Below are positions 10,201-25,200 of a DNA stretch of 64,000 nucleotides, in pieces. This DNA comes from Diadema setosum (taxonomy: Eukaryota > Echinodermata > Echinoidea > Diadematoida > Diadematidae), in NCBI RefSeq assembly GCF_964275005.1, contig NC_092702.1, forward strand, positions 31,162,726-31,226,725, written 5' to 3'. The notes under the pieces were generated by a model. That model had not been told where the DNA came from, made no database searches, and saw only the letters and a program-made list of their open reading frames with translations. Positions within the stretch are counted from its first letter, which is position 1; every line of letters starts with the position of its first letter. A program made the translations under genes and the position numbers.

Positions 10201-13200
10201 CATGCTTACCTAGTTGTGATAACAATCTAATAAAGTCCTCAGTCAATTTTGTCCAATTTTATTTGATGAAACTCTATATCTTGGCGCACCTTTGGCTTAT
10301 AGTATTTTTACCAGTGTCAAAGTGAAAGGGAGTGGAATCGAATGTGTAAAGCTCATGCACAGTGGAATTGATGAGTGCATGTTGTATACCGGTACATGTG
10401 TTGTATACATGTTGTGTGTACATACTACTGTACCTTTCATACCTCTCAACTCAAGAGAATATATGGATGCAGTCCTCAGTGGACATTTTGTATTCATTTT
10501 CATGAGGAAAAGGAGCTGCAGTGAATGTCTGCCATGTACATTGTACAATACATAATTTTATGTACAGGCAATCTCTGTCACATACATACAATACGCTGTA
10601 CAACATATACATGGTAGGTACTCTGTACACAAATATCCAAGAGTAATTCTGACATTACATTAAAGCTTCTCTCATTACTTAATGGCAGTCCTCTGGATAA
10701 CTCTCAGTTCACACTCTTTGAGTTGCAACTTTCTGTTTCTTTCAAAATCACATACAGTATTGTGTACAGTATGCACCAGTGGATCTTGAGCAGGACACGA
10801 GCTATTGTAATTACAGGCGTGAAAATGATACTTGTATGACTACCACGTATTGCAGGCACTGTCCACTTATTGCAGACATTTCCTTGTGCCTTTTGATGAC
10901 ATGAGTTTACACTTGTACAGTGTAGTCCATGATGAACTTAATCTTGTGTGCATTTGCTCTTAACAGCATCATTTACCATTTGCAGTTGAAACAAAAACCC
11001 AGCTTTAGTGCTTCAAAATAGCTCTAAAATGTGAGTTAGGGATAGAAACAACCAATGGGTGTATGAAAGTTAATCAATATAATCAATGTTAAAATATGCA
11101 AAAGGTGAACAGTAGTTATGATAAATTTGTTTCCAGACTAAACTGTCTACAGTTATGGTTTAGTGGGGAAAAAAATAATGATACAACATTGTATCTCCTT
11201 ATATTGATATGGTAGGATGTTTTGTTATACGTAGAACTGCCCTACACATATGCATTTAATCACTGCTTCCAATGGTATTTACCTCTGAATGACCATTCTA
11301 CGCTCCAGAAATAGCATGGAATCAAGAGGACACCCTTTTATTTTATACCTCAGTAATATTGACAGAGATTTTCATGAGGCTGGTGATAAATGATATATAT
11401 GGCTGGACTAATAGATCACAAGAAGGTGGTTGTATTGCAAAGGAATGTCAATGCATTGGAAACCATCCACATCATGTTCCACTTTTTTACTCTTTACACA
11501 CATCCTGGTTGCTTGTGAATAGGAGATTAATAGCCCCTAAAGTATTACCCTTAGATTTGCTCTAAATCGTAGCTGTCATGAGAGTTCTTGAGCATATGTG
11601 TAGTTTCGTTTTGGCTATCACATTGTCATCGAAGTGAAGTACAATTTACATGTAGGTGATGCACATGTACATTTACACTGTACATTATACATGTACATGT
11701 GCAGTGTACAAAGTACAACTAGGTCATGAGCTCATAGCCATGTTCCTGATTTGGCTTTGTACTGTATGGTCACAGCACTCGATGATATTCAGTTGTTATT
11801 ACCTCCACCAAGGGAGGAGGTTATGTTTTCGTTACCGTTGGTTTGTTTGTTCGTTAGTTTGTCCGTGTGCAAAATAACTCAAAAAGTAGTTAACGGATTT
11901 TGGTGAAACTTGCAGGAAAGATTGAGAATGACACAAGTAAAAAACGATTAACTTTTGGTAATGATCCGAGAATTTTGGGGGAATTTATGATATTTTGATT
12001 TTTTATATTTTGGCAGGTAGGGTCAATGAACTTGGGAGTTAAGGCTGCGTGTATTTGAGGTTTGCTTGCGCGCACTAAAGTGCGTGCTCTAGTTTCTGCT
12101 GGGGCGAGGCGCGCCGTGCAGCTGAGGGTTTATGATGTAACAAAGGCTTCTATATTGGGAAATCGGGCGATTTTTCAGCATGTATACCTATGGGTGGAAA
12201 TCACTGATCTCTATGGAAGAGCCCAAAGAGCTTTCAAAATCTCTTTGGGAAGAGCAAGAGCATCGGTGGAAAGTACAGTAGCTGCTTGGCGGAGGTCTGC
12301 GCTCTCAGAGTGCTTTTCTAGTGTACTAATAAATTACATACGTACAATGTATGTCTATTTTCAGATTTGATTTTTATTAAGGCTGAGACTTCTTGTATGT
12401 TTTAATACTGATGTATGTTTACCAAATCCACTGTATTTTAAATCACGTTGACATAAAATCAGCAGTGTGTTCTCATTATGAACATTTATGTGTACCACTT
12501 GTTTCACTTTTTTTTTTAATTTTAATGTACATATGTGCAATTAGAGTTTGGCATGATGCAGGTGAGATTAGTAATCCCAGTTTGTTAACTAGTCCGGTTG
12601 TCTTCCACATGTTCAGCGAGACTTCAGTGGACTTCGGATATTTTAGCAGGAATATGATTTGAAGGCAGGAACGTCTATGACCTCGAAACAAGAGTGAAGT
12701 CTGTAGAGTTTGAGAAACATCTGACTGATCGCTTCATTCCGTAATACTGCTGTACCATGCTTCTATTTAAATGTCTTCAGGCAGGAAGTAGAGTGTTGAC
12801 TTTGAGCGGATGTGTATCGAAGTTAGGCATACAACTTTACTGAGGAAACTGTGAGGAAGATGACCGAAGTGACCAATGCATCCATCATTTTCTTGCTCTG
12901 CAGAGAAGACGGAGAGGAGGACAGAGAAATGAGGGCAGATCCAAATTGGGATGAAACTGAAACTGGAGACCCTAGTTATCTTGTGCTGGAGGAAGATGAG
13001 CAGGGAGCAGCTGACGAAGCAATGGAAGCCTCCATAGACCACGACAACATATCTCATGGTTCGGAAGAGTCTGGCCTTCTTGCGTTCAACGGGAAGGCAC
13101 ATAGTGTGCAACCAATTGATGGAGAAGGGTACATGTGTAAAGAGTGCGGGGCATGGTACAGACACCGCCAGTCCCTCAACTCGCACATTCAGGACCAGCA

Positions 13201-16200
13201 CCAAGGCAAGCGATTCAAGTGCCCAAAGTGCTCTTACAGCACTAATCGCCGCCATGACCTATTCAGGCACGATGGGCAAGTCCACAGGGAGGGCAAGAAA
13301 GGGCTCCCGCGGAACAGAATCGTCACTCCAAAGTTGTATTCCAGCCTTGCAGCCATGCAGAAGGGGAAGCGGGCGACGAGGTCATCCACGAGGACATCCA
13401 CAGCAGTAGCAGTAGCAGCAGCAACAGAGTCTGCCTCATCCTTGCAGCCCGGTCCGTCAAGCCCCGCATCGGCCCAGCCAAGCGACCCTGGCGGTGTCCA
13501 GCCCCTGGTCGTTGTCAGCGACGGCATGCAGGGTGCCGTGTATTCCGCTGCCTCGTCTCCCCAGCAGGATCAGGGTGGCACAAGGTGGCCGGAAGACGAT
13601 ACCAATGGAAAGCAGCACAGTCAGACAGAGACCTTTGAACACCAGCTGCCCAGTGGGGCAATTTTCAGGCGCATTACAGAAGTGACATTCTTTCCAGATG
13701 GACGTATCAGAGAAACACGAACAGAGGAATATGAAATGCCATGACATATCAACTTATTAATTCATTTCCACTAAAGCTTGAAAGTTACATTGTATATTAT
13801 TTTGTGAAGGCAAATTCTTTCACAATCATATGATTTCAGATGTACCTTTGTACATAGCAAGTAAATATGTACATTTACATGTACATATATTTTCATACAA
13901 AGTGTAAATATTTTGGAACATACAAGCAGGCATCAAATCAGTATGTGGTTGACAAATTCACCCGTGAACTTTGATAAAGTTGTGTACTTTTATGTGATGC
14001 CTACAAACAGGATGAAAGTGCCGTGTCCGTGGTGAAACACATTGTGTGAGGTAGAATAAAAGAAAGAGAAAGTTTGCACAGTGGAACATATTTAAGGAAA
14101 GTTTTACATATTTTGTAAGACATATCGAAGAGATAAAAAGTCAACACCTCCAAGTCCATGAATATTGTTGATGACAAAAATAGTGTTTTGGTAATTTTGA
14201 ATGAGGAGTGCCAACCAAGAGACTCTTGAATGGATTTCAGTGACTGTAAATTTTGGTAAATATTCATGTTGGTCCTTTTTGTTTGTTTTGTTTTCAAATG
14301 TAGAGAAGCATTCTTCTTGATATTTTGCAGATGAAGAGAGCACGAGTGAGAATTTAAAGAAAGACCTTCTCTCTGATGATCCACCTGTGCATTATGACTA
14401 AGAATGTATGGGTTTTAATGCCTAGAGTTGTACTATAGCTGTAAGCATGATCAGCGCGTGAGGTGAAGTCTCGTAATCCCTTTGGTGTCAAGAGAAGAAG
14501 TATTTTCGATCCCCAAATACGCATTGAAAACATAAACAAGACATGCCAAGACGTGCCATGGCTTCGCGTATTGAGCAAGATGATGATTGCATGTGCGCGA
14601 AGCCTCAAAACATCCAGAGTGGCGATGGTTACAAGCAAATGCAACATTTAGCTCCCCCTACATTGTTGCAAAATGTAATGGAAAAGCAGTTGAGGTTGAA
14701 AGCCAAGATGAATTAAAATGCAGGAAAAGAAAAGCAAGCTGCATTTTAAATGCAGTTCAATGTCAATCATGGAACATATGTCGTATACGTATTTACAAGC
14801 TTTTTACACCAAATCATCTACTGTACACATAGATAAAATCTGAGATGAAATCTACTGGCTCTGCTCAAGTTTTTTTCATCTCTAAGGGATGTAAAAGGTT
14901 TTCAGAATCTAAAATGTTTTAAGAAGATTCACATATTTTCGTGTGCTTTTTGATATCTTTAATCATGGAAACAAACCAATAATTACATGTAGGAATTGTA
15001 TACTACACAGGATGCGTTACTGAAAATGCATTCATGACATTAATTAACAAAACAAAAATCAAACAGGCCTCATCACAAAATTGCAATTTATTTATCAAAA
15101 TGTTAAGATATTACATGTTAATCTACAGTATGTTTTGATAAATGTACATCTTGTTTAAATGCCCAGAGATTAGCTGTGATCATGAAGAAATTGCCATAAT
15201 TGTGTCGCTATATCATGTTTCTATTCAAATTGAATGAGAAATATTAAAAAAAAAAAAAAAATCCTGAGAAAGTGATTTTCTCAAAATGCTGTAATTTAAA
15301 AACAGGTACATGTACATTTTGTTGATTCCAGTTGGTACAACATGTACAATGTACATTGTACATTGTAGAACAACTTTCCTTTTTGCATATCCGTAGATTT
15401 ATGTGTGATGAGTTGAAAAGAAAGAATAATGGAGACAAATCAGTGTTAAATAATTAATGCTTTGATCATGAGCAGAAGAATAATGGTGCCAGTGGTTAGT
15501 TACCATTCAATGGACAGCATGCAATGTGAATCAAGAGTCCTCAGTATTCTCTTTTATTGTCAATATGAAGACTGGAATGTTCATCAATTTACATATCAAA
15601 GCAGTGCTTTTCATACATTTGTATGTGCAAATAAAAAATGAAATATTTATTTGTTTATTTATTTATTTTTATGTATGGATGGAATTTACCCTCAAAAAGA
15701 GTTTCATTTTTTTGCATGTACAACATCTAAGTATTGGTTGATGAACAGGAAGGTGTGACAGCAGTATGAGTGTATGAGTCTAATTTTTCACCTATAGGGA
15801 CTTCAACAATTCCGTAAGTGGGTAAATTTAGGATCATGAAGTACTGAAAAGAGAAAGTATGCATGCAAGTTTGCATTCATGTTAGGATCAGTGTTAGTAT
15901 TTTCTTATGTTTTTAAATTTGCAATTTGCACCTGATTTGCTAAATTTGAGAAAATGAAAACCTCACAAAATATTTTCCATACAACTATGTACAGCTGTTT
16001 GTACATCTGTGTATGTTGTGCATACTGATGTGTACTGATAAAGCAACCAACTGCAAATGACATGAGCTGTCAGAAGTTTAAAAAAAAATTAAAACAAAGT
16101 AGACATTTCTGTGTAAAAGTGCCAAATATGCTGCAGTGTATTGACAAATTCATACCACTTATGAATATGCAGCAGTGTGTTATTCTTCGGGGTTTTCTCC

Positions 16201-19200
16201 ATTCCATATTTTTCACCATCCTCTTGAAAAAAAGAAAAAAATGTACAGGTTAAAAAAAAAAAATTGTTGAGCCATTTTCACATGTGGATCAGATGTTGAG
16301 TGCTGTAGGGTGCTTACAGCTATACATACAGTGTACAGTGGAACATCATTGTAAAGATACCACACCTTTTATAACGAGGTGACTTTGCAAATCCAAACTC
16401 TTTATACAGCTATTTCTTTTCTTTTTTTGTATCCCAATGTCGTGAGAAACCTCACATAGTCACATTAGGCAGTGGTCGCGGTTTTTAGGCCCAAGTGAGC
16501 TTACATACATATATGGGTTTTTTTTCCTTCTTCTTCTTCTTTTTTCTTTTTTGTCCAAGAATTTTCCTGACTTTATAGAGAAAATTTGACATACAATGTA
16601 AGGGACTTTGACTTGAAAATTATGTGCAGTTGATTGTGTTTGTGCATTTGTGATAAAAGCATCAGAGCTGTGTGAAAACATGTCAGCGGAAAGTTATACA
16701 TGTACATGAATATGATTTGCCTGGAAATAATTTTATACTGGCAATTTGAAATGGCAGTCCAGTGTGTTCATCTTTGTGTTGGTGGTATACCAGTATGAAA
16801 AATGCAATGAAAGTGTACAGAGAGTTTCAGTATATACTTGTACTCTATTGAAGCCCTGAGGATGGTTGGTCAAACACTGAAGGCAGTTTTATGTCTTGTA
16901 GTGTACCTAGTGAGTATATCACAATAGTTTTTTTCTTGAAAATAAATCTTTGTACAAATAGTACAATTTAAGTCACAGGAGGAATAAATCATATTGAAAG
17001 ATATGCACCACATGAAAGAAAATGTAAACTTGTACTCCAGATTATTTTGCGTAGCTTGTATCATGTACAATGTAGCTGTACATGAGTGTACCGTGTATGT
17101 ACATGTACAGTGATATCGCCCTGCTGGAGTGTGCATACATGTATGTTTGAATTTCACTCGTAGAAGGTGCTTGTGGCTATTGCTTACAATCCTGACGATG
17201 TGTGTGTGTGTGTGTTTGTATAGTTTATTTCATGGTTATATTTGAAAATGTGTTATTTCAAGTGTGGCTGCTAAGCAAGCGATAATTTTAAGCAAGCAAC
17301 CACGGACCGATGGTGTGCGTCCCCTCCGAGGAGTATTTTTGGTCTCAAGTGAGATTAAGATTTTAAATGTCCCTGACTCTTGTGACGGATAATAACGAAC
17401 ATTGCATTTCGGCTGAACAAAGTACAGTTGTTGTGTAAATAAGAAACATTATGCCGCTGGGTGGATTTTGTAGTAGAACAGGCGATGTGACTTCCAAATT
17501 TACTACTACATCACCAGAGACCCATCGACAGACTTGCTTGAGTTTTATGCATTCATGAGTCAACTGCAGGGCTGCCAACCTTGAGTGAGAGTTTGGAGTG
17601 AGACACTGCGAGGGAGCGGAGCGACCTCCTGGCTAGCGCCTGGCGGCCTGCTGTGCGGCCGTACGTACATGTACGTACAGTACATACGTACTACGTACAC
17701 AGTCGATGTATGTAAAGCGATGTAAAGCACACGTCATAGCCATACATGTACTATAATTTGCCATGTACTATAATTTGCCAAAAGTACAAGCTACGCTCAT
17801 GTGGTATTATTAGTTATCCCCTGCTTGTTCACGAAATACGGGCAAATATCTACGGTCTGGTGCCATATTCCATGAGGCCGAAGGCCGAATGGAATATGGC
17901 ACCAAACCGTAGATATTTCCCGTATTTCGTAAGAACAAGCAGGGGGTAACGATTTTGTCTTTTAGTGTAAGTGCTAACCGTCTTCTCGCTGATTTCCCCT
18001 CGTGAATGATGTTGAAATTGCCAGCTGTCAGCCATGACCATGTTGACTTAGGCCTACGTTTCGCGAGCTGATTACTGCATGCGATGCGCGCATACAAGTA
18101 CATATGTACACGTACACGCCATAAGATACTGCATGCAGTGCAGTAGCCAGATAGATATAAGTTGCTGTTGTTTATCAAGCGTCTAGTGGTCTCGGGTTAT
18201 GTGCGCAATACGCTTGAGGACCGCGCGCTGTCCATTTGTTTTGTACAGGATTAGCGCGCACTTTCCTATAAGCGTCTTTGGTACACGCGCAGCTGGCTGT
18301 GTAATACAGTATCATGACGTCATATCCATGTAATACGGGATATATTAAGTGGTTGATTGACCAATGAGGTTACAGAATTCACGATCACTAAAAGATAAAG
18401 GTGAAACCAATCGTAATCCAATAGCTCGTCTTTGCGCGTGAACTGAAAATGATTATTATTGGTAAAGCTTTACACCCGCGCGGGAAAATCTCAAAATTTT
18501 GGGCTTGGGCATATCGATATTCGGAATATCGGAGAATTTAGAGATACTGTATATTTATTTTTGTAGTCATGTACATTTCATTTTGGGGGTTTAGCGTGAG
18601 ATTTCGTTCATCAGAGTGAGACAGTCAAAATTGGTTGAATTGCGTGAGTCTCACGCTCAATGCGTGAGAGTTGGCAGCCCTGCAACTGGCAGGGGGAAAA
18701 AGTCAGGTCATAAACACATCAAAGAGCTGTCAAAACTACCAGGAAAATGATGTGAAGTTAGAGGGAGAATATGTTTGTGTACCGTGTGTGGACATGTACA
18801 ATACATGTATGTGTATCTGTCTTTCTGTATGGCTGGCTGTACATTGCATACTATATCCATGACTGCAATGTACAGTGTAGTAAATATTCTGTTTTATTAT
18901 TTTTTCTTTTTTCTTTATAAATGCCAACCATGAATTCTTTGATAGCTGCATGAATATGAGACAGGTGTAGACCATGGCATGCTTAAATGCATACCAAGAT
19001 TTGTGGGGTTTGGCCGTTCGTAGGGTTACAAATTGTACATACAGCGTACATTTAGATTATGGGGTTAGCGCATAATGCCCATGGGCTCGATTGTACAATG
19101 TAGAATGTCCAGTCTTTACTTCCACAGTATGGGGGTAAAAACAGAAAGTGAGGTGGACCTGACTTGAACTTTATTTTGTTTCATTAAAAAAACAAAACAA

Positions 19201-22200
19201 CAACAAACATAACTTTTGTACGATAGCAAAGTGAAGACGGTGAATGAGTACACAACCATGCAATACATAGCATATGATAACTATAAATGAAACATGGAAA
19301 CTACAAAAGACCAGGGTTCTTGTCAGGGTAGTTCCGAACAAAAAGTAAGAAGATATAAAACGATTTTGCTTTATTATAACAACATAAAAAAGATGACAAT
19401 ATTGCAAAAACAGACACAAAAAAAATACATGTAGTTATAGATTTAAATGATGGTGGTGACATAAAACCCAGAGGAAAAAAAAAACAACACAAAATTATTT
19501 GTAGTCATTCTGTATTCTATAATAAAAAAAAAATCTAACCACCTAACAAATATCTCTTGAGATTTTTTAAAAGGTATTAGTGGTGGGAGAATTTGTAATT
19601 GTAGGCTTATCTAGTAAATAATTTCATAGTGAGGGTACAATATGTATGTCTGAGTGTGTGCTTTATATACATCTTACCTACTTTAAACAAATTATATTGT
19701 TATTACTATTTTGTGTATTGTAGCAGCTATGAATCTGATCATTGAATTCAAACATACCAGAAAACATCTCAGGTCTGCTTTATGAAGCCCTCTAGGGATG
19801 CTTCTGCGTATGAAGTTTCCCCACTGAGATGCCATCTGCATTTTGTTCAACTGAAAGCTACCCAAACATCTATGTCGATACCATACAACATGCAGAGGAC
19901 TTTGATGAACAGTACAGATGCACGATAACACAATATGTTTTGCATTTGTGTGAAATGCAGCATTTCAAACACCTTGGAATTGAAATTCGGAAAAAAGGAT
20001 GAATGGTCTTGCGGCAATTTAATACATGTTTCATTGATACAGTGTTGCCTCTTGATACAATTTTTAACTTTGCTCTTTGATGCTCTGATAAGGTGCTAGT
20101 TTTCCCAGCAGGTATATTCAGTGAATTCAGAGAGATAGTCGAAACATGCATTAAAAGTTTGAGGAAAAAATCAGAAATCTCCTCAAACCTTATGAATATG
20201 TCTTCATATCCATGTGCTGCTTGCTCCAGATGAGGAAAACTCCATAGGCCTACAGATATTTCTGCTGTCTGTGAAACAATGAGTGTGCATACACATTTAG
20301 AGAAAACCTCCACCTCTAAGTAATTTGTTCATTGACGGAATCATTGACTGTTATCTGTCGTCGTCTTATTTGACAGGTATAGTGGGTCGCCCACCAATGG
20401 AGGCTTCCACCGTGGCCCCCCTCCGCCCCGATTCAGAGGCCCGCCGGGTCAGATGAGGCCATTCGGAGGACCACGGCCGAGGGGCCCACCGCCAAGGGAC
20501 TTCCGCAACAGATTTGGAGGACCGCCTCCGTTTGACCCCCGCTTTGGACCACCTCCCAGGGACCGGTTTGGCCCTCCGCCACGCGGGCTCCCACCGATGC
20601 CTCCAAACATGCAGGTGAGGAGGGACAAACTGACTTTTCACTACACATAATGAGCCTTTGGCTCAGTGCTGCCATACCGTTGCACCTCCATATTCACCCC
20701 CATAGAACTGAAAGATTTGTCAATTCACATTTATACATTAATTACACCAATTTAACGGGCAATGTGATTGTCGTGGTGGTACATTTCCTTGTGCTTAAAC
20801 CAAGAAAATATCCACTCTATCTACTAGCCATCAAGGAACTAACATTAAATGACAAGAACTTATATGTGACATTTGTTTGCTCTCTGCACTTTGCAAGTTT
20901 ATTTAGTGATAATGATACATGATCAAAATAATGACATTAGTAAAGCTCAAGTCCCTTTATAATGGTTGACGTGATGTCTTTCAAAGCCATATAGCAGAAG
21001 CATTTTTATTTGCTTTTTTTTTTAATGTGTGTGTCTTTTGCAAGAGGTGTCAAGCATCAGTTTTCTGTATTTATGTGGTGTGGTTGGTTGCCACACAATT
21101 TGCTTGTTATGTAAATTGCATGATATATCATCAATATGTGATTCCTGTCATGCAAAGTATGATTGGTTTAATTGATATATAGTTGAACAAGATCATGTAT
21201 GACGACAACCCAAGTATCTACATGAGCAAATGAAAACATGCAAGACTGTCAGTGGGAATAAACTTTGCGAATGTAAATATTTTGTGTCTGGATTTTACGC
21301 AGGACACTTGTCTGTACACATTATATTTGTATAAATATACACTCCCATGTTGAGCTAACATCTTTTACACTTTTTTCAACCAGTCCAATCCAAATATTGA
21401 TGGAGAATGCCACACATATTTGCATGAGGCAGAGAATAGATCCAATGCAACAGGTAATGTACTGAGCATCACAACAAATCCAATTGCTACAACATGCATG
21501 TCTACAGGTTTAGTTCCTGGCATGGATTTCTTTATATCATGGATCTTTGCTTAAAAAAAAAACAAAAAACTACATGTATGGGTGTAAAATACATCGATCT
21601 TTAACCATTTCTACACACATCTTTTTTCCTTTTTTCTTTTTTTTTTTTTACTTGATATGTTCGATAATCCTTAAACATTTCTATATATTAAATCTCATTG
21701 TTTGTTATCATTAAGAAATTGGTATAATATTTGTGCTTGTAGAGGAATAGGTTGGTCAGATTGAATGTTAAAAGCAATTACACCAAGATGGCTCGTAATA
21801 GTATAGTTGATGAGAGGGAAATGATGTACATTGTAAAGGAAACTTTTTCTATGTGCATCCACCAATAGCCACCAGGAGGACCCATGGGGGGAGGGATGAT
21901 GCCCCCTCCAGGCATGCCTCCACCGGGCATGCCCCCTTTCTTTCCCCCACCCATGGGAGGCATGCCCATGCCCCCATTCCAACCGCCACCCAGCCACCAG
22001 CCAGCCGCGGCCCAGACTCCAGCCAAGCCCGCTGCAGGCACTCTCACTACGCCACCCCCGGGGATGAGCCCGGCAGTGTTTGCCATTGCCATGGATCCCA
22101 ACCAGGACTTCTGGGTGGAGAATGTCACGCCCGAAGGAAAGGTTAGCTCCATTGTGTCTTCTCATTCCTAAAAAAAAAAAAATTTTTTGCTTGTTTTGGT

Positions 22201-25200
22201 ATGATATTAATGAGTCAATATTCATGTTTGTGAGTGTTGCAATGTTGGGACATTATGTCAGAACACAGAAAAGTTCTGGGTACTATATACAGTATGAGGG
22301 ACAGCCCCAGAATTTTGATGTTATGTACAGTTAAACCTGTGTATAGCGGCCACCCAAGGGAAACAAAAAAAGTGGCCGCTATAGACAGGTGGCCGCTATA
22401 GACAGGTCATCCAACTTTGTGTGCATTGCCTACATGTACATGTATATCATCGTTGTATACATCTGTAAGTACAATGTACTTACATGTAAATGTGTGTGTG
22501 TAAGTATGCACACTTGTGTTTCATGCATTGAACAATGCCGGTGTTTATGAAATTGTTGGACATCAGCATGTGTACAGTCGTGAAGAAAGCTAGACACTAA
22601 TGCATTATTATGACTGAATGAGTGATGAATGCAGTGATGGCGAATAATACTGGCGATCACTAAACGTTGCCCATGAATGACTGGCACGGCTACAAAGCAG
22701 AAAAACAAGCTGAATTATCGGCTCTTTGGCCGCTATAGACAGGTTAAAATCTACTGCGGGAAACAAAATTTGTGGCCGCTGGCCACGTTAGACAGGTGGC
22801 CGCTTTACACAGGGTCGTTAACAGGGCATTTCTCTCGGGGGGGGGGGGGGATTTTTCAGTGGCCGCTGTAGACAGGTGGCCGCTAAGGCAGGTTTGACTG
22901 TAATGTGTGACAGAAGATAGGGTCTGCACAATGCAAGGGTTTCCTCTGTTAAAAGCATGACCAGCTAATGTACCATTGTGATGTCATAGCCTTGTGATGT
23001 TATAGCCTTGTGATGTCATAGCCTTGTAAGGTCAGTCATGGCAATTTGATGTCATAGCCTTGTGATGCCTGTCTGCCCTTTCAGACCTACTTTTTCCATG
23101 CCAAGAAGCGGGAGCCAACATGGACCAAGCCGGAGAACGTTCGGGTCATCAAGCAGTCGGACCTGAATGCCATTGCGGCGGCAGCCGGTGTGTCTCAGCA
23201 GCAGACGAGCAGTGCGGCCACCTCGACCACCAGCAACACCCAGACCACCACATCTGCAACAGCTGATGCCACTGCAGAGCAGAAGTCATCAACTGGTATA
23301 CACACACTCAAAAACTGTCCTTTCTGTCTAACCTTTTTTTCAGCAGTGAAACTTTTTGCCTAGAATGACTTAAATCTGGACAAGTAAGCGAGTCTTACAG
23401 TGTATATGCAATCATTGAACTATAAGATGCATCTGTTTGCTTGGTAGCAAGCTTGTCAAAGGTAATCTTGCAGAAATTTCCTCATCTTTGTGCTTTCCTG
23501 GTTCCATTCCACTCCTGTTCACTGTGTTTTCCTTAATTTCCGATTTCATGCTACATTTCTTGAGGTTTTGATGTTTAACCCTAAAAAGACTGGGCTATTT
23601 TGGTAGCTCGTAAGACTGGGGGGGCCTAAAGGGCCCCCCCTTAAGATCTCAGCCGTGGATCGCGCGATCGCCGCGGAAATTTGCACAATGGTAGTGTGCG
23701 ATGTAATCTACAAGATCGTATATTTAAATTTTACAAGATAGTCTTCTTTTATTTTATTTTGATTAATCATGCTAATTTATGCGAGAAATCACTCTTTGAT
23801 CTAAATCAGTAAATAAAGCTCCAAAAGTGCTCATTTCTGGTCAAATTATTCTTTGTGGCATTCTTAGCAAATGTACTTGAAAAAAAATTCAGTATCAAAA
23901 TTAATTTCTTATTTATTTTATTGTTTTATGAATTTCTTATGTATTTCGTTGTTTTTTCGACCTTTTTGTTTCTGTTGTTTTTTTAACAAAATTTGTGGCA
24001 GACTCTTTTTGAAGCATAATACTCCTAAAACAAATTAATTTTAGCCATTGAGAGTAAAAATAAGCATATTTATATGAACCATGTGAAAAAACTCAATTTG
24101 CATTGACTTTGTTACACAAAATCAAATTTTTGAGCCATTTTCGGCCTCACGTGCATGTACAAAAAGTTATGTAACTTCAGAACCATACCCCCGGGCGTCA
24201 CAAATTTGGTGTCAAAATGTGCGGGAAACTCGAAAGAAAAAAGTCATAGAGCATCGCGGCGAGAGCATTGCGTGTTGCAGAGTAATCGCGCGAAATGTCG
24301 AGGGAAGGGCCTTTTAGCCCCCCCCCCCCCCCCCCAGTCTTTTTAGGGTTAAAGTAGTATGCAATGCCTGGCATTGAAAATATCCACCTAGATAATATTG
24401 CCTCCAATTAAGGCACTTCTCAAATATATGTAGTCAAACAGAATAGCATGGATTAGAGCAAACTGTGTAAAGAAGCAGAGATTTAAAGGGCAATAAAAGG
24501 ATAATGATTTTGATATGCTCTCACAGATACAGCAAAGAGTCCGGCAGCCATGACAGCTGCCTCCCCAGCACAAGCCACTCCGCCCTCTACCCAGGCATCT
24601 CCGTCAGGTGGAGGGGGAATACCCCCGCCCATGAACATGCCCCAGAGTCCCGGACTCCTGCCCCCACCTCAGGGGATGATGCAGCCGCCCATGCGCATGC
24701 CACCTCCGGGAATGCTGCCCCCACCCAACTTTGCCTTTCCTGGCAGAATGCCTCTACCAGGACTGCCGGGGATGCCTCCTATGCCCTTACCAGGTAAGCT
24801 CAGAATCTTTGGAGTTAGTCATGCTTAACCATAGGGTGGGAATACTTCTGAAATAAAGATGATCATGATAATAACTGTTTGTTTTGTATATGTTACCGTG
24901 CATCAACAAAACCAACAAAAAGCCGCTTGCCCTGATTGTACTTGAGAACTGAAAATGGGTGAAATGGGTCAGCTTAGTCAATCATAAGTTTTGTATATTT
25001 TCTGGAAGAGCAGTTCTACATTTTTAAGTTATGGATCATAGAACAAATGGGAAATTGTGTTTTCAGCAGTTTACTCTGGGAAATTCTTGTAGAGTAGCGT
25101 GATTAGTTATGTCTTACAGGCCCCTTTTCATTTCTTAAAGGGAACGCAAACCCAAAGAGTAATGTGGATTGAGTGAAAGCAGCAACATTAGTAGAACATA

